Shown here: piece by piece, positions 1 through 9,219 of the stretch
Numbering within the stretch: the stretch's first letter is position 1
Layout of the letters: every line of letters begins with the position of its first letter
Assembly (NCBI RefSeq): GCF_000067165.1
Contig: NC_010162.1
Location: 4,298,501-4,362,500, forward strand
Source: Sorangium cellulosum So ce56
Lineage (GTDB): Bacteria; Myxococcota_A; Polyangia; Polyangiales; Polyangiaceae
DNA: 64,000 nt
Reading direction: 5' to 3'
The notes under the pieces: generated by a model
What the model was told of the DNA's origin: nothing
Seen by the model: only the letters and a program-made list of their open reading frames with translations
The model's database searches: none
Translations under genes and position numbers: made by a program

Positions 1-1
1 C

Positions 2-706
2 GTCCCGGAGGGCGAGGCCGAGACCCGCGCCGAGCAGCTCGCCGACTTCGCGCAGATCACGTCCGAGCTCCCGGACGAAGACGCCACCTACTGGACGAGC
101 GTCGACCCGGCCGTCTGCTCGTTCGACACCTGCAACGCGAAGTACGGCAGCGTCATCACGTCGCGCCCGGCGCTCCGCATCGTCGAGGCCTACGAGGACC
201 ACCTCGAGCTCGAGCGGACGGACGAGGTCGAGTTCGCGGCGTGCTGCTTCGCCGGCTCGGTGCAGCTCGGCATCCGCGCCGGAGGCCAGTGGGTCGTCCG
301 GAGCAACGGCGCCGGGTTCCTGCACCACGTGATCGCCGATCCCGAGGGCGGCTATTGCCGCAACTCGTGCGACACGCGCCTCTCGCGGTTCAACGGGCGC
401 GTCGTCCATACGCCGCGCGACGGGCGCGTCACCGACGGTGATGTGGGTGCGTTCATCAACCCGATGTTCCGGTTCGCGGTCACGGGCGGCGTGCCCGAGC
501 AGGACATGCAGTTCCGCTTCACCACCCAGGGGGCGTTCACGCCGCTCGCCCTGGACCTCGCGGACATCAGCGACACAGCGGAGCTCCAGCCGCAGGCCAT
601 CCAGCTCGTTCCGGCCACGGGCCAGCTCGCCGTCACCGACGGCTCGGTCCAGGGCCTGTTCCTGCTGAGCTCACGCGACGTCACCGTGACGCGCCGGTAC
701 CGCTGA
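2..706 (+). CDS. Unknown protein, C-terminal part only
   Basis: An open frame runs from base 2 to the TGA at 704-706 with strong GC3 coding bias, so this is the last 234 codons of a gene that begins before the window. I do not recognise the family. The visible part has several cysteines, including a CSFDTC motif and an adjacent CC pair, and later a CRNSC motif. These could form disulfides in an exported protein. It ends with alternating hydrophobic beta-like segments and RRYR. No membrane segment is seen. It is followed after 117 bases by mutS on the same strand, but that gap carries a promoter-like AT-rich patch, so the two genes need not be co-transcribed. Coding status is fairly certain. 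Secretion is inference. Confidence 0.75.
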   Translation, partial: VPEGEAETRAEQLADFAQITSELPDEDATYWTSVDPAVCSFDTCNAKYGSVITSRPALRIVEAYEDHLELERTDEVEFAACCFAGSVQLGIRAGGQWVVRSNGAGFLHHVIADPEGGYCRNSCDTRLSRFNGRVVHTPRDGRVTDGDVGAFINPMFRFAVTGGVPEQDMQFRFTTQGAFTPLALDLADISDTAELQPQAIQLVPATGQLAVTDGSVQGLFLLSSRDVTVTRRYR

Positions 707-746
707 GCCGCCTGCCGGCCCCGCGGCATTGCGGTTTCGGCGCCGA

Positions 747-761
747 GTTTTCCACGAAAAC
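747..761. promoter_or_regulatory. AT-rich inverted repeat upstream of mutS
   Basis: GTTTTC-CAC-GAAAAC is a perfect 6-bp inverted repeat with a 3-base centre. It sits in the only AT-rich patch between the preceding stop codon and mutS. Its position, about 60 bases before the mutS ATG, fits an operator or promoter-proximal site. It has no T-run after it and does not match a parS site. Function unknown. Confidence 0.3.
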
Positions 762-823
762 AGCGGAACAAACGCGCGAATCACGCGTAGACCTCACCGG
801 CGGTCGAGACTAAGACGCCGGCG

Positions 824-3580
824 ATGCAGCCGTCCGAGCAGCCTGCGGCCAGGAAGAAGCTGACCCCGGTGATGCGCCAGTACGAGGATGCGAAGGCGCT
901 CCACCCCGACGCCATCCTCTTCTTCCGGATGGGCGACTTCTACGAGATGTTCAACGACGACGCGGTCCTCGTGTCGCGCGCGCTGAACCTGACGCTCACG
1001 AGCCGCAACAAGGGCGAGCCCGACGAATCCCCGATGGCCGGCGTCCCGCACCACGCGGCGCACGGGTACATCGCGCGGCTGCTCGCGCTCGGCCACAAGG
1101 TGGCGATCTGCGAGCAGTGCGGGGATCCGTCGAAGATCAAGGGGCTCGTGCCGCGGCAGGTCGTGCGCGTCGTCACGCCGGGGCTCGTCACCGAGACCGA
1201 GCAGCTCGACGCGCGCGCCAACCACTACCTGGCGGCGGTCGACGGCGGCGGCGCGCCGCGCGGCGACGCCCTCGGAGCGGGGGGCCCCTACGGCCTCTCG
1301 CTGCTGGATCTCTCCACCGGCGAGCTCTCGGCCACCTCGGTCCCGGACGCCGCGACGCTGCTCGCGGAGCTCGCCCGGGCGGATCCGCGCGAGGCGCTCA
1401 TCGCCCGGGACCTCCCGGACGTCCGCGCGGCGGCGGCCTCGCTCGCCTGCCGCGCGGCGCTGCGCGATGACGAGGAGCTCGACAGCGCGCACGTCGCGTC
1501 GATCCTCGACGACGCCGCGATCGAGCCGATCTCGGCGGCGGCGCTGGCCGAGCACCCGCTCCCGGCGGTGCGCGCCGCGGCCCGGGCGCTGCGCTTCGCG
1601 CGCCGCTGCAGCCCCGGCGCGCGCATCCCGGTGCGCCGCATCGCCCCGCACGACACCTCGGGCACGCTGCGCATCGACGAGACGGCCCAGGCGCACCTGG
1701 AGCTTGTGCGCGCCGCGGACGGCGGCCGCCGCGGCACCCTGCTCGACGTCATCGACTGCACGGTCACCCCGGGCGGCGCCCGGCTCCTGCGCCGCCGCCT
1801 GCTCTCGCCGCTCGCCGACCTGGCCGGCATCCGCCGGCGCCTCGACGAGGTGGAGCTCTTCGTCTCGCACCCGCGCGCCCGCGGCGAGCTGCGGCAAGCG
1901 CTCGGCGGCGTCGGCGATCTCGAGCGCCTCAGCGTCCGCGCGCTCCTCGGCGAGGCCACGCCGCGCGACCTCGGCCTCCTGCGCGACGGCCTCACGGCGG
2001 CCCCGGCGGCGATCGCCGCGGTCCGGTCGATCCCCGACCTCGGCAAGGCGGCGGCGCGGAGCGACGACGGCGCCGCTGCGCGGGGCAAGGACGGCGCTGC
2101 GGCCGGGTCGAGCTCCGGCTCCGAGCCGCTCCTCGCCGAGGCCGCGGCGCTGGATGTCGTCGCCGACGTGTGCGCCGAGCTCACGGCCGCGCTGATCGAG
2201 CGGCCGCCCCCGAACACGCGCGAGGGCGGCATCTTCCGCGAGGGGTACGACAAGGAGCTCGACGACGCGCGCGGCGTGGAGAAGAACGCGACGGAGCTCA
2301 TCCTCGCGCTCGAGGCGAAGCTGCGCACGCAGACGGGCGCGCCCTCGCTCCGGGTCAAGTACACGCGCGTCTTCGGCTGGTACATCGAGGTGACGCGCGC
2401 GCACATCGCCAAGGTCCCGGAGACCTTCCGCCGCAAGCAGACCGTCGCGACCGGCGAGCGCTACACGAGCGACGAGCTCGACGAGCTCGCCGACAAGATC
2501 GAGCACGCCGGGGCGCGCGCGCTGGAGCGGGAGACCGCGCTCTTCGACCGGCTGCGGGCCCTCGTCGCGAAGAGCGAGGGCCGCCTCCGCGCGCTCGCGC
2601 GCAAGCTCGCGGCGTGGGACGTCGCCGCCGCCCTCGCCGACGTCGCCCACCGCAACGACTACGTGAGGCCGCACGTCACGGCGGGCGAGGCGCTCGCGAT
2701 CCGCGACGGCCGCCACCCGGTGGTCGAGCGCTACGCGGCCGCGGGGCACTTCGTGCCGAACGACACGCGCCTCGATCTCTCGGGCGAGCGGCTCTGGCTG
2801 ATCACGGGCCCCAACATGGCGGGCAAATCGACGCTCATGCGCCAGGTGGCGCTGATCGTGGTCCTCGCGCAGATGGGCAGCTACGTCCCGGCGCGCGAGG
2901 CGGAGATCGGCCTCGTCGACCGGATCCTCTCGCGGGTGGGCGCGAGCGACAACGTCGCGCGCGGCGAGAGCACGTTCATGGTGGAGATGCGGGAGACCGC
3001 CGAGATCCTCCGCGACGCGACGCGGAGATCGCTCGTGATCCTCGACGAGATCGGCCGCGGCACGAGCACGTACGACGGCCTCGCGATCGCGTGGGCCGTG
3101 GCGGAGCACCTGTTCGACGCGATCGGCTGCCGCGCCCTGTTCGCGACGCACTACCACGAGCTGACGGAGCTCTCCGCGCGCGCGCCGGGCATCGCGAACT
3201 ACTCCGTCGCCGCGCGCGAGCACGGCGACGACGTGATCTTCCTCCACAAGCTCGAGGCGGGCCCCGCGAGCCGCAGCTACGGCGTGGCGGTCGCGCGGCT
3301 CGCCGGGGTCCCCGAGGGGGTGCTCGCGCGCGCCCGCGCGATCCTCGCGACGCTGGAGTCGGGCGCCGCGCTGCCGGGCGGCAAGCACGCCTCCCTCCGC
3401 GGCCGCACGCGCGGCGGCGCCGCGCAGCTCGACCTGTTCGCCCCCGCGCAGGCCGCGGTGCCGCCGGAGCAGTCGGCCGTCATCGAGACCCTGCGCGCCG
3501 TGGACGTCGATCGGCTCGCGCCGCTCGACGCGCTGCGGCTCGTGGCCAAGCTGAAGGGCCTCCTCGGCGGCGGCGGCTGA
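824..3580 (+). CDS. mutS: DNA mismatch repair protein MutS
   Basis: MutS binds base mismatches and small loops and uses ATP to license MutL-directed repair. The 918-aa product has the mismatch-contacting Phe-X-Glu motif (F39-Y-E41 in GDFYEMF), then connector, lever and clamp domains, and a C-terminal ABC-type ATPase. The ATPase has a Walker A at about 662-670 (GPNMAGKST), a Walker B with D741-E742 (LDEIGRGTSTYDG), and the FATHYHEL motif. An Ala/Gly/Ser-rich low-complexity insertion lies around residues 408-430 inside the core, which makes the protein slightly longer than E. coli MutS (853 aa). The start is the first ATG in frame and gives the expected N-terminus. No strong ribosome binding site precedes it. 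No mutL is in the window. Confidence 0.98.
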   Translation: MQPSEQPAARKKLTPVMRQYEDAKALHPDAILFFRMGDFYEMFNDDAVLVSRALNLTLTSRNKGEPDESPMAGVPHHAAHGYIARLLALGHKVAICEQCGDPSKIKGLVPRQVVRVVTPGLVTETEQLDARANHYLAAVDGGGAPRGDALGAGGPYGLSLLDLSTGELSATSVPDAATLLAELARADPREALIARDLPDVRAAAASLACRAALRDDEELDSAHVASILDDAAIEPISAAALAEHPLPAVRAAARALRFARRCSPGARIPVRRIAPHDTSGTLRIDETAQAHLELVRAADGGRRGTLLDVIDCTVTPGGARLLRRRLLSPLADLAGIRRRLDEVELFVSHPRARGELRQALGGVGDLERLSVRALLGEATPRDLGLLRDGLTAAPAAIAAVRSIPDLGKAAARSDDGAAARGKDGAAAGSSSGSEPLLAEAAALDVVADVCAELTAALIERPPPNTREGGIFREGYDKELDDARGVEKNATELILALEAKLRTQTGAPSLRVKYTRVFGWYIEVTRAHIAKVPETFRRKQTVATGERYTSDELDELADKIEHAGARALERETALFDRLRALVAKSEGRLRALARKLAAWDVAAALADVAHRNDYVRPHVTAGEALAIRDGRHPVVERYAAAGHFVPNDTRLDLSGERLWLITGPNMAGKSTLMRQVALIVVLAQMGSYVPAREAEIGLVDRILSRVGASDNVARGESTFMVEMRETAEILRDATRRSLVILDEIGRGTSTYDGLAIAWAVAEHLFDAIGCRALFATHYHELTELSARAPGIANYSVAAREHGDDVIFLHKLEAGPASRSYGVAVARLAGVPEGVLARARAILATLESGAALPGGKHASLRGRTRGGAAQLDLFAPAQAAVPPEQSAVIETLRAVDVDRLAPLDALRLVAKLKGLLGGGG

Positions 3581-3590
3581 CCGCGGCGGC

Positions 3591-5645
3591 TCAGTCCGGC
3601 GGCGCGATCTCGCGCAGCTCGGTGCCGCCCGCGTACCCGTAGCTCACGAACGAGTCGAACCCCGTCACGAGCAGCCCCACGGGCGCGGAGGCCGTGAGCC
3701 AGTGCACGCCGTCGCGCTGCATCCCCGGCAGCACGTTGTCCGGCGCCTGCCGCGCCGGATCGATCGCCGCGAAGCTCAGCTGGCAGCGGTAGACGACGAA
3801 CGACGGCGCGCCGCCCCCGCGCTGCTCCTCCGTGAGCCCGTCCGCGGGCGCGATCTCGCACTCGTCCGGCCCGAGCGTCGCGCCGTCGAGCCGCACGACG
3901 GCCGACCGCGGCGCGACCACCGAGATGAAGTCGAACGCGTACTTGTCCGGCGTCAGGAACACGTAGTCCGGCCGGAACTGCTCGATGGGCGGCAGGATGA
4001 TGAGGCTCGGGTCTCCGCCTGGCAGCCCCTGCTTGACCCCCGTCGCGTTCTGGCTGGCCATGATCTGCGACACGATGACCGGCTCGGAGCTCTCGATCAT
4101 GAAGTCGCCCCACGCCGTCACCTCGCGGAACTCGCCCAGCCCCGGCAGCGTGATCCGATCGTCCGGCGGCGGGAGGGTCGTCTCGATCACGGCGCCCTTG
4201 CCGCTGGCCGCCACGATCCTGACGTACTCCGGCTCGGGCACGGCCTCGATCCGCGCGCCGGCCTCCTTGACGGTCAGCGACCGGCTCGGCGTGTGCGGCA
4301 CCGCGAACCGCTTGCCCGCGGTCCGGGTCGGATCGAGCTGATCCTCCAGGTGGTCGGCGCAGCAGCGGCGATCCGCGAGCACCTCGAAGTGCGGCGCGTC
4401 CGAGGCCTCGCTCCCGGTGAAGACCGCGATCGGCTGATCGGCCTTCACGATCGACCCGGTGAAGTCCGCGTTGAACCCGCCGCTCTCCAGGTTGAGCACG
4501 TCGAACGCGCCGAGCTTGACCTCGATCGACCCGCCCTCTGGCGTCTCCGGGACGGGCCCGCCCCCGACGACCTTCGCCTTCGTCGTCACCTGCACGGTCG
4601 TGTTCTCGCGCGTCCCGACGATGGTCAGGAACGCCCGAAGGTCGATCGGGTTCTGCGGATCGAAGTTCGTGTCCGGATCGTCCGTGACCGCGATGGTCTG
4701 CGGCCACCCCGTGACGACGTACGCCGTCGCCATCGCGCCCGGGCTGTACGTCAGCGCCTCGCGCGGCTTCAGCAGCGAGGCGTCGTTGGAGAACACGTTG
4801 GCGTTCTCCAGCGGGTTGAACTGGTAGGCGACGATGGGGAACTTCGACGTGATCTTGTACGCGTGCCGCGTGAGCGCCGTGTGCGTGCCCGTGTTGTACT
4901 CGCCCTCCGGGCTGCCATCGACCTCGCGCGGCCCGAGCTTGAACACCTGGAGATAGAGCGGCGCGATGAGCGCGCTCGCGATCTCCACCGGGGCGGGCGC
5001 GTCGCCCGGCGCGCCGTCGTCCTGGAAGATGTGGATCTCGTTCGGCACGTCCGGCTGCGGGTTCGAGACCACCACCGCGAACTGCTGCGCCGCCGCGTTT
5101 CCGGTCGCGTCGATCCGCGCGTTGTCCAGATCGACCGCCCAGTACTCGCACCCCACGTTGCTCCGCTCGAGCTCCGCGACGGCGCAGAGCTGCTGGCAGC
5201 TCCCGCTCCGGCACGCCTCGCCGGCCTCCGTGTCGCACGTGTCGATCACGCGGCCGAAGCTGCCGTCCGCGTCGCAGACGACGACGTCCTGCTCGCGGCA
5301 CGAGTGCGCAGCGGGCACGCAGGGCCGGCAGCCGAGCTCGACCGACGCGCAGACGAGCCCTCGAGCGGCGCAGTCGTCGAGCGTCACCCAGGCCAGCCCT
5401 GCGCCGGTCTCCTCGCAGCGGACGAGCTCCGCGCCGCAGCGCACGTCGCCGGCCGTGCAGGGCGGCGGCGCCTCCGGCCGCTCACCCCACCGCGTGCCGC
5501 TGTCGAAGCAGCTCGGCGCGAGCCCGAGCCCCGCGGCGACGGCGACGAGGGCGGCGGCTGCAGCGCGCCGCGATCGGGCCCGGCGTCCTGGCTTCCGTGC
5601 GCGCGCCGGCCTGCGCGCTCGCGTCGGGTGGGGCGGGGCGCTCAT
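3591..5645 (-). CDS. IgGFc-binding-domain surface lipoprotein
   Basis: This 684-aa protein starts with a very basic N-terminus, then a hydrophobic segment and LAPSC, a probable lipobox with C46. A Cys-rich region of about 100 residues follows, with CXXC-like spacings. The rest resembles the IgGFc-binding N-terminal domain family common in myxobacteria: a YWAVDLDN start, the phrases FAVVVSNP and AYKITSKFPIVAYQFNP, and a run of beta strands. Those family members are secreted or cell-surface proteins of unknown ligand; the name comes from animal mucin-like proteins. Its ATG overlaps the stop of the IPT/TIG gene by one base (TGATG), so the two are translationally coupled. The long upstream extension of the frame is rejected because that gene occupies it. 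Confidence 0.85.
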   Translation of the reverse strand: MSAPPHPTRARRPARARKPGRRARSRRAAAAALVAVAAGLGLAPSCFDSGTRWGERPEAPPPCTAGDVRCGAELVRCEETGAGLAWVTLDDCAARGLVCASVELGCRPCVPAAHSCREQDVVVCDADGSFGRVIDTCDTEAGEACRSGSCQQLCAVAELERSNVGCEYWAVDLDNARIDATGNAAAQQFAVVVSNPQPDVPNEIHIFQDDGAPGDAPAPVEIASALIAPLYLQVFKLGPREVDGSPEGEYNTGTHTALTRHAYKITSKFPIVAYQFNPLENANVFSNDASLLKPREALTYSPGAMATAYVVTGWPQTIAVTDDPDTNFDPQNPIDLRAFLTIVGTRENTTVQVTTKAKVVGGGPVPETPEGGSIEVKLGAFDVLNLESGGFNADFTGSIVKADQPIAVFTGSEASDAPHFEVLADRRCCADHLEDQLDPTRTAGKRFAVPHTPSRSLTVKEAGARIEAVPEPEYVRIVAASGKGAVIETTLPPPDDRITLPGLGEFREVTAWGDFMIESSEPVIVSQIMASQNATGVKQGLPGGDPSLIILPPIEQFRPDYVFLTPDKYAFDFISVVAPRSAVVRLDGATLGPDECEIAPADGLTEEQRGGGAPSFVVYRCQLSFAAIDPARQAPDNVLPGMQRDGVHWLTASAPVGLLVTGFDSFVSYGYAGGTELREIAPPD

Positions 5646-7747
5646 CACAGGTGTGCGTTGAAGCTGTCGAGGGAGTAGGCCGCCATCCCTGCCGGCTTGA
5701 GCTGCCGGTAGACGAGCTTGCCGTAGTCGAAGCCGTCGATCCGCGCCCCGTACACCCCGATCGTGAGCGGCCCCGGCGGCAGCGCGCCGTGCTCGAGCCC
5801 GAGCTGCCGGAGGTCCGGCACCTCGACGGCGTGCGACCCTGCCGGCACGGCCACGGTCCACCGGATGAGGCCGTTTCCGCTCGCGATGTCGTAGACGCTG
5901 AGATCGACGGGCGCGCCCGCGCCGAACGAGGTCGCGAGGTGGGACCCATCCCAGGCGCTGTTCTGCGCGGGCGCCTCGAGCGTCGGCACCCCCACGAAGT
6001 CGCCGATGCGCACGGGCTCGCTCGTGCTGGTCGACAGGACCCGCCCCACGACGGACAGCGGCGCGAGCCCGGCCTGGCCGGTCACCGCGCGCGCGGACGA
6101 GTGGTAGCTCGCGCCGAGCAGGTCGCGGGCGAGCGGCGGCACGCCCACGAACGTCAGCCCCCCGTCGAACGGGATCAGCGGGCTCTGCGCGCCGATCGGG
6201 AGCGTCGCGAACCCGTCGTTGCCGATCATCAGCGACACGTTCGCCTGGATCCGATCCGGCCCCTTCGGCCCCTTCGCCGGCGCCCTGACGTCCATCGAGA
6301 GGGCGTGGTCGAGCGGCTGATTGATCCGCACGAACACCTCCCTCGTCCACTTGTTCGGGAGCACGGGGATCCCGCGGACCACGCCCATGGCGTACGCGGT
6401 GAACCGCGGCGGGGTCGTCGAGCGATCCTCGAGGCCCGCCAGCGCGTAGATCGTGCGGTTGCCGGGCGCGATGTACATCGTGAACCCGTGCCCGAGCTCG
6501 CCCGACGTCTCCGGCGTGATGGCCTGGTACTCGGACGGCAGCCTGAAGGTCGCGAGAGGATCGGCGCCCGTCGTGAACAGGTACGCCGCCTTTCGCTCGG
6601 TTTCGCGGCGCGGGCTCGGGATGTTGCCCCACGCGGAGCTCCCGGGGTCCAGCGACGTGTCCCAGACGAGCTCGCCCTCGATCGCCCCTGCGCTGCCGAC
6701 CTTGCCGCCGACCGGCGGGGGCGGATCGCCGGACGCGCCGCACGCGGGGGTGAGCACTGGATCCAGGTAGACGGTCACCGTGTCGACCGGCACATCGACG
6801 AACGAGATCGGGCTATGGCACGTCGCGGCCACCGTGACGGTGCGCGGCGAATCGAGCGACGCGTCCTCGATCACCGCGACGCCGGACGCGTCGACCGTGA
6901 TCGCGGAGGTCGTGTCGGTGCCGACGACGACGCTCGCTCCCGGGATCGGATCACCGGTGAAGTTGTTGTAGACGAGCACCTTGAGGCGTCCGGCGAGCGG
7001 CGCGCCGCTGAGCCCGCCCTTGTAGCCGTTCTCGCTGTCCTCGTAGGTGTAGCCGTCCAGCACCAGGATCGTCTCGCCGCCGGTCGTCACCGAGATCGTC
7101 TTCGCGCCCGGCGTGCCCTGGGGCACCGTGCACAGGAGCCGCGTCGGCTCCTGGACGGCGAGCGACGTGCACGGCTTCTGATCGATCTTCGCGACCGTCC
7201 TCTCGTTCCAGCGCGTGCCCTGGCCGACGAGCTCGATGGTCGTCCCGCCGGAGATGGGCCCGCTCGACGGGGACGCATAGAGCGCGTCGTACACGTAGCC
7301 GCCCGGCAGCGTTCGCCGGGTCGACGTGTCGTCGCCGTTCTGCACGGCGAGCTCCACCGGGCCCGCCGCGCCCGGCGGCGCCGCCACCTGGACCCGGCTG
7401 GGATCGATGGGCACGATCGCGGACGGATCGACCTCGACGTCGCCGAACCAGACGCGGACCTGGGAGCTGAAGCCGTTGCCGTGGAGCAGGACGCGCTGGC
7501 CGCCGTTGAACGGCCCGTGCGTCGGGTCCGCGCCGAGCAGCGCGTGCGGATCGCCGCCGGGCAGCCCTGCGCCGGCGGACGATGACGTCGACGTGGTCTG
7601 CGGGTCCACGCCGAAATCGCCGCCGTCGCCGTCGGTCTGCCGGCGGATGCCCTCCGGCGCCGAGGCGATGCAGGCGGAGACGATCGCGAGCCCAGCGCCG
7701 ACCGAAGCGAAGCGTGCGGTAAGAAAGCCTCGTGATGCGGTTCGCAC
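5645..7747 (-). CDS. IPT/TIG-domain surface lipoprotein
   Basis: The protein is about 700 aa. From the GTG at 7747 it has a classical lipoprotein signal: a short basic start, a hydrophobic core and IVSAC with C26. Two immunoglobulin-like IPT/TIG domains follow. Each has the phrase pattern P-x-x-GP-x-x-GG-x-x-x-x-x-x-G-x-x-F or similar (GPFNGGQRVLLHGNGF, then SGPISGGTTIELVGQG). After these comes a carboxypeptidase-regulatory-like beta segment (GRLKVLVYNNFTGDPIPGASVVVG) and a long beta-rich C-terminus. It is probably anchored in the outer membrane. Other starts are possible at the ATG 7813, but that would give an unusually long n-region. It is the first gene of a two-gene operon with the IgGFc-like lipoprotein and is divergent from rpsB. 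Confidence 0.82.
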   Translation of the reverse strand: MRTASRGFLTARFASVGAGLAIVSACIASAPEGIRRQTDGDGGDFGVDPQTTSTSSSAGAGLPGGDPHALLGADPTHGPFNGGQRVLLHGNGFSSQVRVWFGDVEVDPSAIVPIDPSRVQVAAPPGAAGPVELAVQNGDDTSTRRTLPGGYVYDALYASPSSGPISGGTTIELVGQGTRWNERTVAKIDQKPCTSLAVQEPTRLLCTVPQGTPGAKTISVTTGGETILVLDGYTYEDSENGYKGGLSGAPLAGRLKVLVYNNFTGDPIPGASVVVGTDTTSAITVDASGVAVIEDASLDSPRTVTVAATCHSPISFVDVPVDTVTVYLDPVLTPACGASGDPPPPVGGKVGSAGAIEGELVWDTSLDPGSSAWGNIPSPRRETERKAAYLFTTGADPLATFRLPSEYQAITPETSGELGHGFTMYIAPGNRTIYALAGLEDRSTTPPRFTAYAMGVVRGIPVLPNKWTREVFVRINQPLDHALSMDVRAPAKGPKGPDRIQANVSLMIGNDGFATLPIGAQSPLIPFDGGLTFVGVPPLARDLLGASYHSSARAVTGQAGLAPLSVVGRVLSTSTSEPVRIGDFVGVPTLEAPAQNSAWDGSHLATSFGAGAPVDLSVYDIASGNGLIRWTVAVPAGSHAVEVPDLRQLGLEHGALPPGPLTIGVYGARIDGFDYGKLVYRQLKPAGMAAYSLDSFNAHL

Positions 7748-7835
7748 GAGGCGAGTGTACGCCTGCGCGGAGAGCCGCGCGAAGACACACGCAAACACAC
7801 GGAAATTGTGCATGCCGAGGTGGCGGCTCCATCGC

Positions 7836-7864
7836 TTGACAAGCGAGGCACCTCGGGGTAGCAA
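7836..7864 (+). promoter_or_regulatory. Sigma70-type promoter for rpsB-tsf
   Basis: A perfect -35 TTGACA (7836-7841) is followed by a 17-base spacer and TAGCAA (7859-7864) as -10. This leaves about 200 bases of leader before the rpsB start. That is long enough for an S2-type autoregulatory leader, although I cannot show a structure. Confidence 0.6.
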
Positions 7865-8066
7865 ACCGCCCCCTTCTTGCGGTCTCGTGACGAGGGGGAC
7901 AGCGGAGGCTGAATCCTCGCCTTCGCTGCCGCAGAACCGAATCCACACGCTCTCCTGGCACCCACGGCATTCCGCGGCCCGGTGCCCCAGCAGCACGGAC
8001 GCTCCTGTCCGCGCCTGGGGTTGGTCGCGGGAGGGGGAGCGGCGGACCAACCGAAAGGGCACTGCC

Positions 8067-8948
8067 GTGACCGATACCAGCTTCTCCGCATCCGTCCCCG
8101 CGGCCGACACCATGCAGGCCGTTGCCCCCCAGCCGGGGGATTTCCCGCTTCCGCTCCGCTCGCTGCTCGACGCGGGCGTGCACTTCGGCCACCAGACGAA
8201 GCGCTGGAACCCGAAGATGCGGCCGTTCATCTACGGCGCGCGCAACGGCATCCACATCATCGATCTCGACCAGACGACGCGGCTCTTCAAGCGCGCGTAC
8301 GACTTCCTGACCGACGCCGTCGGCCGCGGCGGCCACGTGCTGTTCGTCGGCACGAAGCGCCAGGCGCAGGACATCGTGCAGGAGGAGGCCCGCCGGGCGG
8401 GCATGTACTTCGTCACGAACCGCTGGCTCGGCGGCACCCTGACGAACTTCCGGACGATCAAGCAGGGCCTCGATCGCCTGCGCACGCTCGAGCGCATGAA
8501 GGAGGACGGCACCTACGAGCAGCTGCTCAAGAAGGAGGTCGTCCGCCTCGAGAAGGAGCGCGAGCGGCTCGAGAAGTACCTGGGCGGCCTCAAGGGGATG
8601 GGCGGCCTCCCGGCGGCGATCTTCGTGATCGATCCGCACCAGGAGTCCATCGCGATCAGCGAGGCGCGCAAGCTGAACGTCCCGGTCGTGGCCATCACGG
8701 ACACGAACTGCGACCCGGATCTCGTCGACTTCGTGATCCCTGGCAACGACGACGCCATCCGCTCGATCCGGCTGATCACGGCCCGCGTCGCGGACGCGTG
8801 CGTCGAGGGCGCGCAGCGCCGCAAGGATCACGGCGAGGGCGGGCAGCAGGCGGCGGGCGGCGGTCGCGGCCAGCGCGACGAGATCAACGTCTACCAGGGC
8901 GGCCGCGGCGGCCGCGGCGGCGGTCCGCGCCAGCAGCAGGCGTCGTAG
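8067..8948 (+). CDS. rpsB: 30S ribosomal protein S2
   Basis: S2 binds late in assembly at the head-body junction of the 30S subunit and is needed to recruit S1. The 293-aa product carries the family hallmarks LLDAGVHFGHQTKRWNPKM, GTKRQAQDIV, TNRWLGGTLTNF and the IPGNDDAIRSIRL motif. The start is taken as the GTG at 8067 because GAAAGGG sits seven bases upstream. An ATG at 8112 is the alternative. S2 is usually about 230-260 aa. Here the extra length is a short N-terminal tail and a C-terminal tail of about 45 residues rich in Gly, Arg and Gln (GGRGGRGGG-like), a common myxobacterial-style disordered extension. It is followed by tsf, the usual partner. Confidence 0.97.
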   Translation: MTDTSFSASVPAADTMQAVAPQPGDFPLPLRSLLDAGVHFGHQTKRWNPKMRPFIYGARNGIHIIDLDQTTRLFKRAYDFLTDAVGRGGHVLFVGTKRQAQDIVQEEARRAGMYFVTNRWLGGTLTNFRTIKQGLDRLRTLERMKEDGTYEQLLKKEVVRLEKERERLEKYLGGLKGMGGLPAAIFVIDPHQESIAISEARKLNVPVVAITDTNCDPDLVDFVIPGNDDAIRSIRLITARVADACVEGAQRRKDHGEGGQQAAGGGRGQRDEINVYQGGRGGRGGGPRQQQAS

Positions 8949-9032
8949 CGCGGCGCGAGCCGCAACGGAGCGGCCCAGCGCTCGGGCGGCGCGGTGACGA
9001 CGACGTCGCCGCTCGGCTGGGCGGTGTGGCAG

Positions 9033-9106
9033 CCGCGAGAGAGCAGAGAGGGCGCAGGGACAGAAATGAAAATTTCACGCCTCTGCGCCTTCTGTGCCTC
9101 TGCGGT
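9033..9106. repeat. Imperfect inverted repeat between rpsB and tsf
   Basis: The left arm (about 9033-9055, ccgcgagagagcagagaggg) pairs imperfectly with the right arm (about 9080-9106, with ctctgcgccttctgtgcctc). The loop contains an AT-rich gaaatgaaaatttcac, itself palindromic. The arms are made of short gcgcc/ctctg words and resemble the better-conserved element at 11253-11326. It could be an attenuating hairpin or a dispersed repeat element. Confidence 0.55.
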
Positions 9107-9219
9107 TCGACCCGCCCTCGCTCGGGCCGTTCGTGCAACAGCAGTCGGACGTGTGGTGAACGGGGGCCGCTCGGCGCGGCCTCTTCCTATCTAGGTTTCA
9201 GGTTGAAGGAGAAAGAGCC

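Noticed and set aside
794..3388. An 864-residue minus-strand reading frame across mutS
   Set aside because: Composition is Arg/Ala/Glu/Leu low complexity with no domain, and it mirrors the codon bias of mutS on the other strand. It is a shadow of the high-GC coding sequence.
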